The translations under genes and the position numbers were made by a program. From CAZBXE01 sp964496125 (GTDB lineage Bacteria; Chlamydiota; Chlamydiia; Chlamydiales; CAZBXE01): a stretch of DNA of 64,000 nt. This document shows, in pieces, positions 14,943 to 23,364 of the stretch. The notes beneath the pieces were generated by a model. It had not been told where the DNA came from, did not search any database, and saw only the letters and a list, made by a program, of their open reading frames with translations. The stretch covers positions 18,023-82,022 of the forward strand of contig CAZBXE010000008.1 of NCBI GenBank assembly GCA_964496125.1, written 5' to 3'. Position 1 is the first letter of the stretch, and every line of letters starts with the position of its first letter.

Positions 14943-15307
14943 TCACTCTAAAACTACCCAGGCATTTTTTAAAAACGACTCCCCCGTACGCTCATATGTT
15001 TCAAATACAGCAGTAATGAGGTTTCCATTAATCCTCTTTTCATATTCTATACGAGTTATTGTCTTTACTCGGTTTCCCTCAGGAAATAATTGTGATCGTT
15101 TGGCAAAAATCGGATCTGCTATATGATTTTCTTCTAACAAGACTATAACATTTTTAAAATCTTCCTCAACGTTACCACTCAGCGTGGCCTTGTAGGATAA
15201 GTCGCCCGAAGGGTGACTTATCCTACAAGGCCCTCCATGGCTACAAGATTGGTGAGGAGCAGAAAGGCAGCTACTAAGACTGGGAAATAACACTTCTGAT
15301 TTAGCAA
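14943..15307 (-). pseudogene. Secreted-protein gene apparently broken by a 47-bp palindrome
   Basis: From TTG 15307, with AAAAGGAG 8-15 bases upstream, the minus strand encodes a convincing signal peptide (LNQKCYFPVLVAAFLLLTNLVA) that meets a stop inside the palindrome at 15186-15232. In another frame, directly after the palindrome, an intact-looking ~85-residue stretch begins (SGNVEEDFKNVIVLLEENH) and runs to the stop at 14943. Forty-seven inserted bases would shift the frame by two. The simplest reading is one exported protein of ~100 residues whose gene was interrupted. Alternatively, a GTG at 15293 opens a continuous 116-residue frame, giving a short, odd N-terminus rich in Ser, Cys and His. 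The mature domain is not one I recognise. Confidence 0.5.
15186..15232. repeat. 47-bp near-perfect palindrome
   Basis: GGCCTTGTAGGATAAGTC (15186-15203) and its exact reverse complement (15215-15232) flank GCCC-GAA-GGGT, which itself pairs (three G-C and one G-T). The RNA or single strand would form a 22-bp hairpin with a three-base loop. No other copy is apparent in this window. It has the look of a short mobile palindromic repeat; there is no transposase nearby. Confidence 0.8.
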
Positions 15308-15370
15308 GAGCCAGCTCCTTTTATGAGAAGGCCATCTTAACAGAAGGGCAGGCCAATTGAAAAGAGAAAA

Positions 15371-15394
15371 TATACACAAATGAATTGAAAAGTT
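15371..15394 (+). repeat. 24-bp direct repeat, right copy
   Basis: Second copy of the 14270-14293 repeat (23/24 identical). It preserves the reading of the CcoP-like gene's final codons (TAT ACA CAA ATG AAT TGA) although no gene precedes it, so it looks like a duplicated gene end left by insertion or recombination. Confidence 0.75.
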
Positions 15395-15400
15395 GGTAAT

Positions 15401-15749
15401 ATGCCAAGGAGGCGCCCTCAATTTTTGCCAGCGGTTGAGGCGTCGAAGCAGCTAAGGTTAAAAACCTTTGAGCAGCTTACAGTTTTGCGTACAATTGGTG
15501 AATACCAGGGAAAACAGGAACTTTATTTCAAGCAATCGCCTGAAATTTTAAAGCGTCTTCAGCAGATCGCGATTATTGAATCAAGAGAGTCATCCAAACA
15601 TGATTGGTCCTTTTTCTGTTTCTGATATTGAACGTGCTTGTCCATCCGTAAGTAGAGACACGATTCGACTAGTTTTAAGGCAACTCAGGGATGAGGGGTC
15701 CATTATCCCTCAAGGTAAAGGTCGTAGTGCAAAGTGGATAAGGAAATGA
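15401..15749 (+). pseudogene. Fic-family protein remnant (N-terminal region and C-terminal winged helix only)
   Basis: ATG 15401 opens a 74-codon frame whose end (LKRLQQIAIIESRESS) matches the region before the catalytic domain of Fic proteins, then stops at 15625 in a wrong frame. From 15600, in a different frame, FSVSDIERACPSVSRDTIRLVLRQL and GKGRSAKWIRK form the C-terminal winged-helix domain found in many Fic proteins, ending at 15749. The ~150-200 residues with the HPFxxGNGR AMPylation motif are missing, so the gene is dead. An internal deletion between the two ends explains the structure. Confidence 0.7.
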
Positions 15750-15816
15750 GAGGTTCCTTAAGCAGGAAGCAAAATTGCAAAATACTCCCAATTCGTGGTA
15801 GGCTTTCTCGTAACTT

Positions 15817-17949
15817 GTGAAAACAACACTTAAGAGATTACTTCTTTTTGTAAGCTGCGCCTCTTCATTTGTTCTCGGAAATGAGCGTGGTAGCAGCTTA
15901 ATGGATGACCTCATCCTGTGTGAGCGCATCAACAGGTGCCTCTACCAGAATATCCCCACATTTTACAGCCACCTGCTAGAAGGAGGCTACATCAATATGC
16001 CATCAGCAAGAGTTGGTTGTGATGGGGAGATTGCCCTTGGCTACGCTTGGGTTCACCCTTATAAAATTGCAAGTATCCGTGTCCAAATTTTAGACAGGAT
16101 CGAACTTACCGGTAACTACCGGATTTTTTCAGGAATTGACGACCCAAACTTTGGGCACCTTGGCTTTGGAGAGCTCACAGACAAAGGTGCAAACATCAAA
16201 CTTGCTCTCTTATTTCCTGAAGATAGCGACTACACATTGCCTGGCCTTGCCATCGGCTGGCAAGACTTTACAGGGACGCAGCGTTTTGACGCGCAGTACA
16301 TTGTAGCAACCCAAATCATTAAGGCCCTAAATCTTGAAGCAAGCATTGGCTATGGAACAAAACGGATCAACGGGATTTTTGGCGGTGTTTCATGGATGCC
16401 TTTTTTCAATGTAGATCACCCGTGGCTGCAAAATCTAGCTTTGGTAGGGGAGTATGATGGCAACGACTATAAAAATCCTAAAAGGGAGCCCCATCCGGAA
16501 GGACGAGAGTTTAAAACCTACTGGAATTATGGCCTAAAATACCGCTTTTTTGACTTCTGTGATTTTTCGGCAAGTCGAGTGCGTGGTACTGAGTATGCCT
16601 TTTCCGTATCAGGTTTTTATAACTTTGGCTATTCAAAAGGTCTTTTGCCAAAGGTGGATGATGCCCCCCCTTACGTCAACCCACAAAATACAGAGCCGCT
16701 TGGTTACTTAAGATCTGAAAAGTTGCTTGCAGCAGAGCTTGCCTTTGCCTTCCGTAAGCAGGGAATAGAGATCTTAAGCATAGACTTAAGCTACGGAAGC
16801 TCTGGAGAGAAAAAACTCTATCTCAAAATTTTAAATGAAAAATACCGCAATCAATGCGATCTTAGAGAAAGGCTGTCCCGTCTCCTCTCTTCACTGCTTC
16901 CTTGTAATATTGAAGAAGTGATTGTTTCCGTCAGTGCCGATGGGTTTGAATCACACGAGCTGCATTTTTGCGGGGCTTTTTTACAAAAGTTTCAAGAAAA
17001 GCTAATGGGACCCTACGAAATCGATCTCCTGACTGGTATTTCAGAGGTCTTCCATCCCCTTTGCCAAGAGCCCCTTTTTCGTCATAAACCAGATCTCATC
17101 AACCTACAAGTTCTTCCTAAAACACACACTGTCTTTGGAAACTCTAAGGGAAAGCTTAAGTATACCGTGGGGGCGGAGTTTGGAGCGTTTGGCTATATTT
17201 TAGATGACCTTTTCTATTCATTAAGATTCGGCTACAGGTTTGTAACGACAGAGGATGGCATCTTAGATTTTGATATCTTAAACCCCTCCCAACTGCTCAA
17301 TGTTCAATCGGATGCAAGCCGCTACTACCAAAAAAGCGGCCTGACTCTTGATGAAGCCTATTTCCAAAAGAACTGGAACTTAGGGTGCGGCTTTTTTGCC
17401 CAAATTGCTGCTGGCTATTTTAACCCCCTCTTTGCGGGAAGCGGTATTGAGCTTCTCTACTACCCCGTTAACTCCCCTTTTGCCATAGGTCTTGAGGGAG
17501 CTCTTATTCGAAAACGCAACTTCAATTTTATGGGGATGAAAGACAAAGTGCGCCAATTTGTTGGGTATAAACCCACATTCCACCGCTACAGAGGCTCGCA
17601 AGGCTTTTTGAATCTTTACTACGATTTTTGCCCTCTTAGTTTAGACTTCAAAATCAGCATCGGAAAATTCCTTGCCAATGACGTGGGCGCCAGGTTTGAA
17701 ATGTGGCGCTACTTCCCTAGCGGCTTTCGGTTCGGGGTGTGGTATTCTGTTACAAATGGCCGCGACCAGATCAACGGAGCGACCTACTATGACAAAGGGA
17801 TTGCCATCACCATGCCCCTCGATATGATCTATAGCTACAGCTCCGTTTCCTACTGGAACTATTCTGTAAACGCATGGCTTCGCGATGTTGCTTGTAGCAC
17901 GTTAGCAGGAAGGAGTCTCTTCGATCTAATCAGCCAGCAGCGGCAGTAG
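15817..17949 (+). CDS. YjbH-family outer-membrane exopolysaccharide protein
   Basis: 710 residues from GTG 15817, with a signal peptide (MKTTLKRLLLFVSCASSFVLG). The N-terminal region contains the YjbH/GfcD signature of beta-barrel strands, including TGNYRIFSG, DKGANIKLALLFPE and PGLAIGWQDFTGTQRF; the C-terminal half again reads as amphipathic strands (RFEMWRYFPSGFRFGVWYS, a typical family segment). YjbH proteins act in exopolysaccharide or capsule secretion, probably as outer-membrane barrels. Here it lies 12 kb from the Wza/Wzc-like export locus. The last 24 bases overlap hemB on the other strand. No good ribosome binding site is visible. Confidence 0.8.
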   Translation: MKTTLKRLLLFVSCASSFVLGNERGSSLMDDLILCERINRCLYQNIPTFYSHLLEGGYINMPSARVGCDGEIALGYAWVHPYKIASIRVQILDRIELTGNYRIFSGIDDPNFGHLGFGELTDKGANIKLALLFPEDSDYTLPGLAIGWQDFTGTQRFDAQYIVATQIIKALNLEASIGYGTKRINGIFGGVSWMPFFNVDHPWLQNLALVGEYDGNDYKNPKREPHPEGREFKTYWNYGLKYRFFDFCDFSASRVRGTEYAFSVSGFYNFGYSKGLLPKVDDAPPYVNPQNTEPLGYLRSEKLLAAELAFAFRKQGIEILSIDLSYGSSGEKKLYLKILNEKYRNQCDLRERLSRLLSSLLPCNIEEVIVSVSADGFESHELHFCGAFLQKFQEKLMGPYEIDLLTGISEVFHPLCQEPLFRHKPDLINLQVLPKTHTVFGNSKGKLKYTVGAEFGAFGYILDDLFYSLRFGYRFVTTEDGILDFDILNPSQLLNVQSDASRYYQKSGLTLDEAYFQKNWNLGCGFFAQIAAGYFNPLFAGSGIELLYYPVNSPFAIGLEGALIRKRNFNFMGMKDKVRQFVGYKPTFHRYRGSQGFLNLYYDFCPLSLDFKISIGKFLANDVGARFEMWRYFPSGFRFGVWYSVTNGRDQINGATYYDKGIAITMPLDMIYSYSSVSYWNYSVNAWLRDVACSTLAGRSLFDLISQQRQ

Positions 17950-18924
17950 ATCGGGATAATACATCGCATAAGTCAGGATAAAATCGGCTCCCGCTCTTTT
18001 AATCGAAAGAAGGGATTCTACAAGAACTTTTTTTCCATCCACCCACCCCCTTTCATGGGCAGCTATCGCCATCGCATACTCTCCACTCACATGGTAAGCT
18101 CCTACGGGGATAAGAACGTTCTCTTTGATTTTTGCAAGAACATCAAGATAAGGAAGGGCTGGTTTAACAAGAAGAAAGTCAGCTCCTTCATCAACATCTA
18201 GGGTAGCTTCTAAAAGGGCTTCTCGAACATTAGCTGGATTGAGCTGGTAGGTCTTCTTATCCCCAAATTTAGGAGCTGAGCCAAGCGCATCACGAAAAGG
18301 ACCATAAAAGGAAGAGGCGTACTTGGCTGCATAGGACAAGATACTTACCCCCGTAAACCCTTGCTTATCCAGCTGCGTGCGGATAAATCCTACCCTGCCA
18401 TCCATCATATCGCTAGGCGCCACCACATCACACCCACTATCTGCTGCAAGAAGTGCCATCTCAGCTAAAACAACCAAAGTCTCATCGTTTAGGATTTCCC
18501 CTGCATCGCTTACAAGCCCATCGTGTCCATGGTCTGTAAAAGGATCGAGCGCAATGTCCACCATCACCGTAAGCTCAGGAAACTCTCTCTTGAGCGCAGA
18601 TACCCCTTGGTACAAGAGGCAATCAGGAGAAAGCGCACTTTTGGCAAGAGGGTCTTTTTTTGCCTCTGGCAACGCAGCAAAAAGAAGAACTGAGCGAATG
18701 TCATCATCTAAAAAAGCCTCTGTTTTTCGAAGCATCTGATCTATTGAGTAGCGACATACGTGGGGCATGCTGCCAAGAGGCTCTCTTTTGTTTTCCCCTT
18801 CTACGAGAAAAAAGGGAGCTACGAGCTGACGGCTTGACAGCCTATTTTCTTGGACAAGAGCCCGTAGGTTTTTTGATTTTCTGTTTCTTCTAGGACGAAT
18901 CGTAAGCGTTGATAAGGGTTGCAT
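17926..18924 (-). CDS. hemB: Porphobilinogen synthase (delta-aminolevulinic acid dehydratase)
   Basis: 332 residues. Condenses two 5-aminolevulinate molecules to porphobilinogen in heme synthesis. The Schiff-base lysine regions are clear: SYAAKYASSFYGPFRDA and LLVKPALPYLD. The metal site that is cysteine-rich in Zn-type enzymes reads IALDPFTDHGHDG here, with Asp in place of the cysteines, which marks the Mg/K-dependent, zinc-independent type. AAGGAGG stands just before ATG 18924. The gene converges on and slightly overlaps the YjbH gene. Heme supply fits the adjacent respiratory operon, which needs seven c hemes plus several b hemes. Confidence 0.96.
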   Translation of the reverse strand: MQPLSTLTIRPRRNRKSKNLRALVQENRLSSRQLVAPFFLVEGENKREPLGSMPHVCRYSIDQMLRKTEAFLDDDIRSVLLFAALPEAKKDPLAKSALSPDCLLYQGVSALKREFPELTVMVDIALDPFTDHGHDGLVSDAGEILNDETLVVLAEMALLAADSGCDVVAPSDMMDGRVGFIRTQLDKQGFTGVSILSYAAKYASSFYGPFRDALGSAPKFGDKKTYQLNPANVREALLEATLDVDEGADFLLVKPALPYLDVLAKIKENVLIPVGAYHVSGEYAMAIAAHERGWVDGKKVLVESLLSIKRAGADFILTYAMYYPDLLPLLAD

Positions 18925-18951
18925 AAGCCTCCTTCTTGTTTTTAAAGACGG

Positions 18952-18980
18952 AGATTAGTTACTCTCTATGTAAAACTCAA
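18952..18980 (-). promoter_or_regulatory. Candidate hemB promoter
   Basis: Read on the minus strand: TTGAGT (18980-18975), 17-base spacer, TAATCT (18957-18952), about 27 bases upstream of the start codon and before the AAGGAGG site. Matches are partial (4/6 and 3-4/6). Confidence 0.4.
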
Positions 18981-18988
18981 GGAATTGT

Positions 18989-19422
18989 GTGGGCCGACTC
19001 GAAATCAATAGCCTCTTCTACACAGGACTTGCGCTCATTTCTCTACTTGTGAATGGATCTATCAGTTTCTTCACCTACGATTTTACCCCTACCTCTATCC
19101 GGATGACATGGAAAAAGTAGCTACGCCTGTTCTGCCTGTAGAAAAGCATTGGCAGGCAAGAAAAAGCAGAAAAGAAATGCATGCGATCAAAAATCGCTAT
19201 CTCAACTCGATTGCCTACGTCGACTCTTTGATGAAGCAGATGCTCGATTCCCTCAAGGAAAAGGGGCTCTATGAAAAGACCTTAATCGTCATCACAGGGG
19301 ATCATGGAGAAGAGTTTTTAGATGAGGGAAAAAAGATCCCTGTGCCTGATCATTTAGACCTAGACACCTTCTTACACCAGGAGTTCAATCAAGATCTTGA
19401 CAACTTGTTTAAAGACACTTAG
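18989..19422 (+). pseudogene. Remnant of a sulfatase/YejM-like membrane hydrolase
   Basis: The clear part starts near ATG 19108 and contains RYLNSIAYVDSLMKQMLDSL, then KTLIVITGDHGEEFLDEG, the metal-binding C-terminal motif of the alkaline phosphatase/sulfatase superfamily. Only ~105 codons remain of a family usually 400-600 residues long. A second frame just upstream (GTG 18989 to TAG 19120) encodes a hydrophobic piece (FYTGLALISLLVNGSISFF) that could be the residue of the membrane domain. The end runs into the following glycosyltransferase gene. Both ends and the frame shift point to a decayed gene. Confidence 0.6.
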
Positions 19423-20173
19423 CGTAACGATCCTTACTAAAAACAGTGAAAAGCACCTTGAAAAGGTGCTTGCATCCGTACAAGAATTTGGTGAGGTTAT
19501 TATCTACGACAACGGTTCTAAAGATTTGACCTTACAAATCGCCGAAAAATTTCCGAATGTAAAGGTGTTTCAAGGACCTTTTCAAGGCTTTGGAAAAACG
19601 CACAACCTCACCTCTGCTCTTGCTACCCATGACTGGATCTTATCGATCGATAGCGACGAGGTTCTCACACCAGGGCTCATAGAAGAAATCAAAGCCCTTT
19701 GCTTGCAGGAAGATTGTATCTACTCTGTAGCTCGAAAAAATTATTACAATGGAAAGTGGATTCGGGGATGCGGCTGGTATCCTGATCGACAAGTAAAACT
19801 CTACCATCGAAAAAAAACCTGTTTTAACGAGAAGCTTGTGCATGAGAGCATTGTCCAAAACGGCCTTAAAATCCAAAAGCTTAAAGTTCCCTTGAATCAT
19901 TTTTCATATGAAAACACCTCCCATTTTTTGGAAAAGATGGATCGATATTCCGACCTCTTTGCAAGAGAACATGCAGGCAAGAAAGAATCGTCCATTTTCA
20001 AAGCAATCTGGCATGCCCTTTTTGCTTTCTTTAAGACCTACATTTTAAAATATGGATTTATTGATGGGAAGGAGGGGTTTATCATTGCCCTTTACAATGC
20101 CAACACCGCCTTTTATAAATATGTCAAACTTTTTGAAGCGAATGAACAATGGCTTCCATCTGATCCAGAGTAG
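19397..20173 (+). CDS. Family 2 glycosyltransferase, WaaE/LgtF-like
   Basis: 258 residues from TTG 19397 (AGGAG about 13 bases upstream). GT-A fold motifs are visible: LSVTILTKN at the N-terminus, EVIIYDNGSKD, WILSIDSDEVLTP (DxD metal/nucleotide-sugar site) and RGCGWYPDRQVKLYHR, which is characteristic of WaaE/KdtX-type enzymes that add glucose to the lipopolysaccharide inner core. The acceptor here is unknown; a chlamydial lipooligosaccharide is plausible. The 3' end overlaps the convergent glycosyltransferase gene by 50 bases. Confidence 0.88.
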   Translation: MTTCLKTLSVTILTKNSEKHLEKVLASVQEFGEVIIYDNGSKDLTLQIAEKFPNVKVFQGPFQGFGKTHNLTSALATHDWILSIDSDEVLTPGLIEEIKALCLQEDCIYSVARKNYYNGKWIRGCGWYPDRQVKLYHRKKTCFNEKLVHESIVQNGLKIQKLKVPLNHFSYENTSHFLEKMDRYSDLFAREHAGKKESSIFKAIWHALFAFFKTYILKYGFIDGKEGFIIALYNANTAFYKYVKLFEANEQWLPSDPE

Positions 20174-21215
20174 ATTGCATCGTAAACTTTTCTAAGACAA
20201 GCTGTCTTGCGTTTGCGCCAAGTTCCTTGCAAAGAGGTAGATCTTTTTTTAGACGCAAGATCGCATGAGCTACAGATTCAGGTGACTTACAAGGGACTTG
20301 CAGCCCGGTTACCCCTTCGAGGCAGACCTCATCAAGGCCACCCGTTGGGGTTGTAATGAGGGGCTTGCCAAGAAGTGCAGCCTGCAAGGATGCCTGGCTA
20401 ACGCCTTCATTTGCTGTACTTAAAAGGGCAAAGACGTCCATAGCAGCAAGCGCTGGATAGGGGTTATCTAAATAGCCTGTAAAGACAATTTTACTCTGCA
20501 GACCCTCTTCTTCTACAAGCTCTTTTAATTTTAACTCATAAGGACCAGACCCCACGATTAAAAAAGTCACCTTTTCCTCTTGAAAATGCTTGGCGCTTCG
20601 AATAAGGTCTTGCACCCCTTTCCAGGACCTAAGGACCGAGAGAGAACCAACAACAAAGTCACTTTCTAAAAGCCCATATTTTTGTCTAAACGCTTGAGCA
20701 CCGCCGTCAGTAGTAACCTCCTCAGGATCGATCCCAGTCGGCACGGAAAGACACCGCTTGCTTGTCAGACGTGCTTGTTTTTGAATCAGCTCACTTTGGC
20801 GAAGGCAGGTAGTCACGGTAATGTCAGCTAAAAAACCATACAAAAAAATGCTATTAAGACCGCTTCTTGGGGGAGTAGAGAGGTGTCTTGTTCGGATCAG
20901 TTTCCTTCCCGAAAGTCGCGCTGCAATTCCAGCAAGCCATGCATCGCTACTGCTATGTGTGTTCACAATATCGATAGCGTGAGATTTAAAAATGCGAGAA
21001 AGGGAAAAGAGGGTAGAAAAGGGGCGTATTTTATCAAAGTTAAGCTCATAGACAGGGAACCCTTGCTGCCTTGCTTTTTGCGCAAGCACTCCCCCCGTCT
21101 GCACGGCAAAAAATAGCTCGTGCCCCCTTTTTCTAAGGCCGATCGCCTCCTTTAAGATGCGGATCTCCTGGCCCCCGAACCCGGTTGACGCCTCAGTGTG
21201 TATTATGCGTGACAT
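20124..21215 (-). CDS. Family 4 glycosyltransferase (GT-B)
   Basis: 363 residues. The N-terminal acceptor domain starts MSRIIHTEASTGFGGQEIRI with the GGxE-type glycine loop; the C-terminal nucleotide-sugar domain shows VGSLSVLRSWKGVQDLI, FLIVGSGPYELKLKEL, VFTGYLDNPYPALAAMDVF and EGVSQASLQAALLGKPLI, the EX7E-type region of GT4. It transfers a sugar from a nucleotide donor; substrate unknown, probably lipopolysaccharide. It overlaps the end of mutY by 23 bases and is the last gene of a four-gene minus-strand cluster. Confidence 0.88.
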   Translation of the reverse strand: MSRIIHTEASTGFGGQEIRILKEAIGLRKRGHELFFAVQTGGVLAQKARQQGFPVYELNFDKIRPFSTLFSLSRIFKSHAIDIVNTHSSSDAWLAGIAARLSGRKLIRTRHLSTPPRSGLNSIFLYGFLADITVTTCLRQSELIQKQARLTSKRCLSVPTGIDPEEVTTDGGAQAFRQKYGLLESDFVVGSLSVLRSWKGVQDLIRSAKHFQEEKVTFLIVGSGPYELKLKELVEEEGLQSKIVFTGYLDNPYPALAAMDVFALLSTANEGVSQASLQAALLGKPLITTPTGGLDEVCLEGVTGLQVPCKSPESVAHAILRLKKDLPLCKELGANARQLVLEKFTMQSTLDQMEAIVHSLQKV

Positions 21216-22209
21216 ACGATAAGATCCTCCTGTGCCCAGCAGAAAAGGGAAGTTTTTGTAATTCAGACAAACTATACCAGGTGCCTTCTTTGCTTGGGAA
21301 TGGCGCTCTACTTTCCAAATAGAGGGGAGTGAGCGTTGCTTTGTGGTGTGTAAATGTGTGTGTTACTTTTGGTAGTTTTTTCTTAAAACAAAAAAAATTG
21401 CCCCATCTTTTCTCGGAAAATGCAAGAAATTCAAGGGGCTCTGTTCCTGCCTGCTCGGAGGGAAAATAGGGGAACTCAAAAAGACCCGTCATCACCTTTC
21501 CGCTTGCAACACGAGAAACAAAAAAAGTACCCTCACTTTCAATGACAGCAACTGTTCGAGAAAGGTGCAGCACCTCTTTTCTCTTGACTTTGGGGGGAAA
21601 CTCGTTTGTTTTTCCTAGCTCAAAAGCAAGGCAATCAGACCGCAAAGGGCACTTTGCACATTTAGGGACCTTATCACAAACAAGAGCTCCCAGCTCGATT
21701 AGTGCCTCTGTAATTAACCAAGGCTCCTCGTCTGGTAAAAGAGCCTCTCCCAAAGCTGTCACATCTCCTGCCTCTGTATAGAAGCGAGAAAGAACCCTTT
21801 TTACATTGCCATCCACTGCGATTGCCTTCTTCTGAAAGGCAAAACTTAAGATGGCTCCTTGAGTATAAGGGCCAACGCCTCTGATCTTTTGCAAGTTCTC
21901 AGAATCAGAGGGGAGTTTCCCGCCAAACTCTTCCATCACCTGTTTGGCGCCGAAATAAAGGTTTCTTGCTCTCGAATAGTACCCAAGACCCTCCCAGAGC
22001 TTTAAAACTTCATCTAGAGAAGAAGAAGCAAGAGACTCAATTGTTGGGTATACTTGCATCCACCGGAGAAAATAAGGCTCCACAACAGATGCCCTTGTTT
22101 GCTGAAGCATCACCTCAGAGACCCAAACAGCATAAGGAGAGGGCGCATCCCGCCACGCAAGCTCCCGCCTGTTCTCAAGAAACCACTGCTTTAGTGACAA
22201 AATGTCCAT
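21193..22209 (-). CDS. mutY: A/G-specific adenine glycosylase
   Basis: 338 residues. Removes adenine mispaired with 8-oxoguanine. Landmarks in order: EVMLQQTRASVVEPYF, the helix-hairpin-helix IRGVGPYTQGAILSFAF, catalytic Asp in AVDGNVKRVLSRF, the [4Fe-4S] loop with cysteines in CDKVPKCAKCPLRSDC, and a C-terminal NUDIX-like 8-oxoG recognition domain ending HTFTHHKATL and SAGHRRIL. Length is normal. Sits 12 bases after a glycosyltransferase gene. Confidence 0.95.
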   Translation of the reverse strand: MDILSLKQWFLENRRELAWRDAPSPYAVWVSEVMLQQTRASVVEPYFLRWMQVYPTIESLASSSLDEVLKLWEGLGYYSRARNLYFGAKQVMEEFGGKLPSDSENLQKIRGVGPYTQGAILSFAFQKKAIAVDGNVKRVLSRFYTEAGDVTALGEALLPDEEPWLITEALIELGALVCDKVPKCAKCPLRSDCLAFELGKTNEFPPKVKRKEVLHLSRTVAVIESEGTFFVSRVASGKVMTGLFEFPYFPSEQAGTEPLEFLAFSEKRWGNFFCFKKKLPKVTHTFTHHKATLTPLYLESRAPFPSKEGTWYSLSELQKLPFSAGHRRILSYVTHNTH

Positions 22210-22221
22210 CGGGTCAGAATT

Positions 22222-23364
22222 CTAAAGGAAACTGAGGAGTTTTGCAACTCGCGCTTCCCATGTGTGATGCAAAAAGAGCTCTTCTTTTGCTTTTTTGATC
22301 CCTGTAAGAGGTTTTAAAAGAAATTTTTGCGCAGTCTCATCTAATTTTTTTGTGTCTCTAAAGTAACAAAGTCCACTTTCTTCGGGGAACTCCTTCTCAA
22401 GATAGGTACTGGGGGAACTGATCAGTTTTGCACCGCACCCAATAGCTAAAAGAAATCTCTCGTGGGATCCTCTCCTCTGCAGGGGCATTGAGTTTAAAAC
22501 CACTTTGCTCTGTCTTAGCACTTGATCAGCCTCTTTGAAAGAGACGCCTTTATGAAAAACAACATTTTTTTGCCCCTTTAAGAGATCTGGCCAGCCTCTT
22601 TTTGTAAGGGGATCGCCAAAGACGTGCAAAGGCGCGGATGTAATGGCTCTTGCCATCTCTGTCCTATGCTTTCCTGTGATGTAGTGCTCAAGCTGATCGA
22701 TCAAAACAACTAAGTCAACTTCCTCTTTTGGGAACACATACCCTTTGCGAGTACTCGTTTGGATGGCATTGACAAGACACTGGTAATGGGAAAGGGCGTC
22801 GCTTGCAAAATATGCGTCTGCGGCTTCATGAAGAATCTCTCCTACTCCCTCAGGATAACACTTCTTCCATCCCCTTTCCATCTCCTCATAATCTTCGCAA
22901 GTAGCCAGCAAAGCAACATCGTAGATTCTTTCCAGCTCTACCTTTTTCTCAAGCTCTGAATCTACTCCATGGGGCAGAAAAAAAACATTTTCCTTTCTAT
23001 ACTGTTTTAAATAACTGCAGAAGTTTTCATCCGTACAGCTAACCTTGGTCAGGGGTGACCTCACAAGGCGAGTAAAATAATTAGGAGAATCTACGACATA
23101 GGCAAAGTGAGGGATCTTGATCAGATCGCAGAGAAACTGCCCTTTTTCGTCCGGTAAAAGGCCATTGAAGGAAAGAGTATAGTCGGGCTTAAAGTCAAAA
23201 ATTTCATTTAAAAATCGCTCTGCATTCCCGTGGCTTGTATCGATAAGGCATGAGCGAACCCTACTCCGTAAAAATGCTTCATGGATCTTTTCAGAAAAGT
23301 AGTGAAGCGCTTCATGCTTGCTAAAAGTAGGAAGTAAAATTGCAATGCTTACATTTGCAGCCAT
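22222..23364 (-). CDS. CgeB-like glycosyltransferase (GT-B fold)
   Basis: 380 residues. The layout resembles CgeB/DUF3880-type glycosyltransferases: N-terminal segment with FDFKPDYTLSFNG, then PHFAYVVDSPNYFTRLV, FFLPHGVDSEL, and the C-terminal donor-site region KVVLNSMPLQRRGSHERFLLAIGCGAKLIS with EKEFPE further on. Function is transfer of a sugar to an unknown acceptor. The start overlaps the 3' end of the upstream small gene by 16 bases; mutY follows after 12 bases. The family call is from overall pattern; no enzymatic detail can be read. Confidence 0.7.
   Translation of the reverse strand: MAANVSIAILLPTFSKHEALHYFSEKIHEAFLRSRVRSCLIDTSHGNAERFLNEIFDFKPDYTLSFNGLLPDEKGQFLCDLIKIPHFAYVVDSPNYFTRLVRSPLTKVSCTDENFCSYLKQYRKENVFFLPHGVDSELEKKVELERIYDVALLATCEDYEEMERGWKKCYPEGVGEILHEAADAYFASDALSHYQCLVNAIQTSTRKGYVFPKEEVDLVVLIDQLEHYITGKHRTEMARAITSAPLHVFGDPLTKRGWPDLLKGQKNVVFHKGVSFKEADQVLRQSKVVLNSMPLQRRGSHERFLLAIGCGAKLISSPSTYLEKEFPEESGLCYFRDTKKLDETAQKFLLKPLTGIKKAKEELFLHHTWEARVAKLLSFL

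Noticed and set aside
18989..19120. 43-codon hydrophobic frame as a separate small membrane protein
   Set aside because: No ribosome site and overlaps the sulfatase fragment in another frame; treated as part of the same remnant.
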